Origin: an uncultured Alistipes sp.
GTDB lineage: Bacteria; Bacteroidota; Bacteroidia; Bacteroidales; Rikenellaceae
Direction: 5' to 3'
Assembly (NCBI GenBank): GCA_944323075.1
Contig: CALURC010000013.1
Coordinates: 107,461 to 171,460 of the forward strand
Length of the DNA: 64,000 bases
Below are positions 63,910 through 64,000 of the stretch, piece by piece; position 1 is the first letter of the stretch; each line of letters opens with the position of its first letter. The notes under the pieces are model-generated. The model was not told where the DNA came from. It made no database searches and saw only the letters and a program-made list of their open reading frames with translations. Both the position numbers and the translations under genes were made by a program.

Positions 63910-64000
63910 TTATTTCAATTTCCTGACTATCTCCCTACATCCTTTCTCGATGGTATTGAAGCATGTGTAATATACCTGTGCTGACTGATAGTGAGGATCC
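63910..64000 (-). CDS. C-terminal end of an unknown protein, truncated by window edge
   Basis: Minus strand codes for 29 residues ending at TAA (63910-63912), with YYTCFNTIEKGCREIVRKLK at the end. The amphipathic, Lys/Arg-rich ending is protein-like, and the frame is open to the window edge. It lies just beyond a broken sulfatase and probably belongs to a mobile element. Identity unknown. Confidence 0.45.
   Translation of the reverse strand, partial: DPHYQSAQVYYTCFNTIEKGCREIVRKLK

Overview
The window looks like a chromosomal segment of a Bacteroidales member (phylum Bacteroidota). The evidence is consistent across the window: many promoters carry the Bacteroidota -7 element TAnnTTTG, Shine-Dalgarno sequences are mostly absent, there is a hybrid two-component system (HTCS), and there are Ser-type sulfatases with an anaerobic maturase, many surface lipoproteins and secreted glycosidases. 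A gut-type anaerobe is likely. Genus cannot be fixed from sequence reading alone; a Rikenellaceae/Alistipes-like origin is only a guess.

Layout. 1-1975: the end of a phage packaging module (a partial CDS, a small gene and terminase large subunit) that stops abruptly. 2152-3859: SOS-type umuDC. 4050-4123: tRNA(CAU). 4384-11754: housekeeping genes (alkaline phosphatase, Cu P-type ATPase, pdxA, thrS, infC); infC seems to start at a non-canonical AUA and is not followed by rpmI-rplT. 11909-15089: two secreted glycosidase-like proteins and a tiny HMA metal-binding protein. 15205-23432: a uronate-catabolism locus. A LacI regulator, KduI, KduD and a DUF4861 lipoprotein face GH88, DUF2264 and a Tat-exported DUF4832 protein. 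Two nearly identical LacI-type operators sit directly after the -7 elements of the facing promoters. 23824-31863: an unusual five-gene run on the minus strand: LacI regulator, HzsA-like c-type cytochrome, beta-propeller/di-heme cytochrome, chorismatase/RidA-like enzyme and Fe-dependent alcohol dehydrogenase.

32303-34682: two tRNA-Leu genes, then rplY, pth and hslR. 34728-37304: class A beta-lactamase, a small pseudopilin-like protein, TatC and TatA. 37584-40364: GH78 alpha-L-rhamnosidase. 40417-44819: a tight phoH-purC-pepD-lipid kinase operon. 44874-54183: outer-membrane barrel, cardiolipin synthase, guaA, pheT and lysC-lysA. 54490-55975: an ACT-like protein divergent from lysC, and a secreted unknown. 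56064-63148: HTCS, sulfatase-maturating radical SAM enzyme and a Ser-type sulfatase. 63419-64000: a second sulfatase that is frameshifted and cut after about 75 codons, then AT-rich sequence with the end of an unknown minus-strand gene, most simply the edge of an inserted element.

How it works together: GH88 releases unsaturated uronic acid from lyase-made oligosaccharides, and KduI and KduD turn it into 2-keto-3-deoxygluconate. The sulfatase/maturase pair suggests sulfated glycans (glycosaminoglycan or mucin-like). No SusC/SusD pair and no polysaccharide lyase is in the window, so import and first cleavage must be encoded elsewhere. The cytochrome cluster is the least explained system here and the strongest lead.
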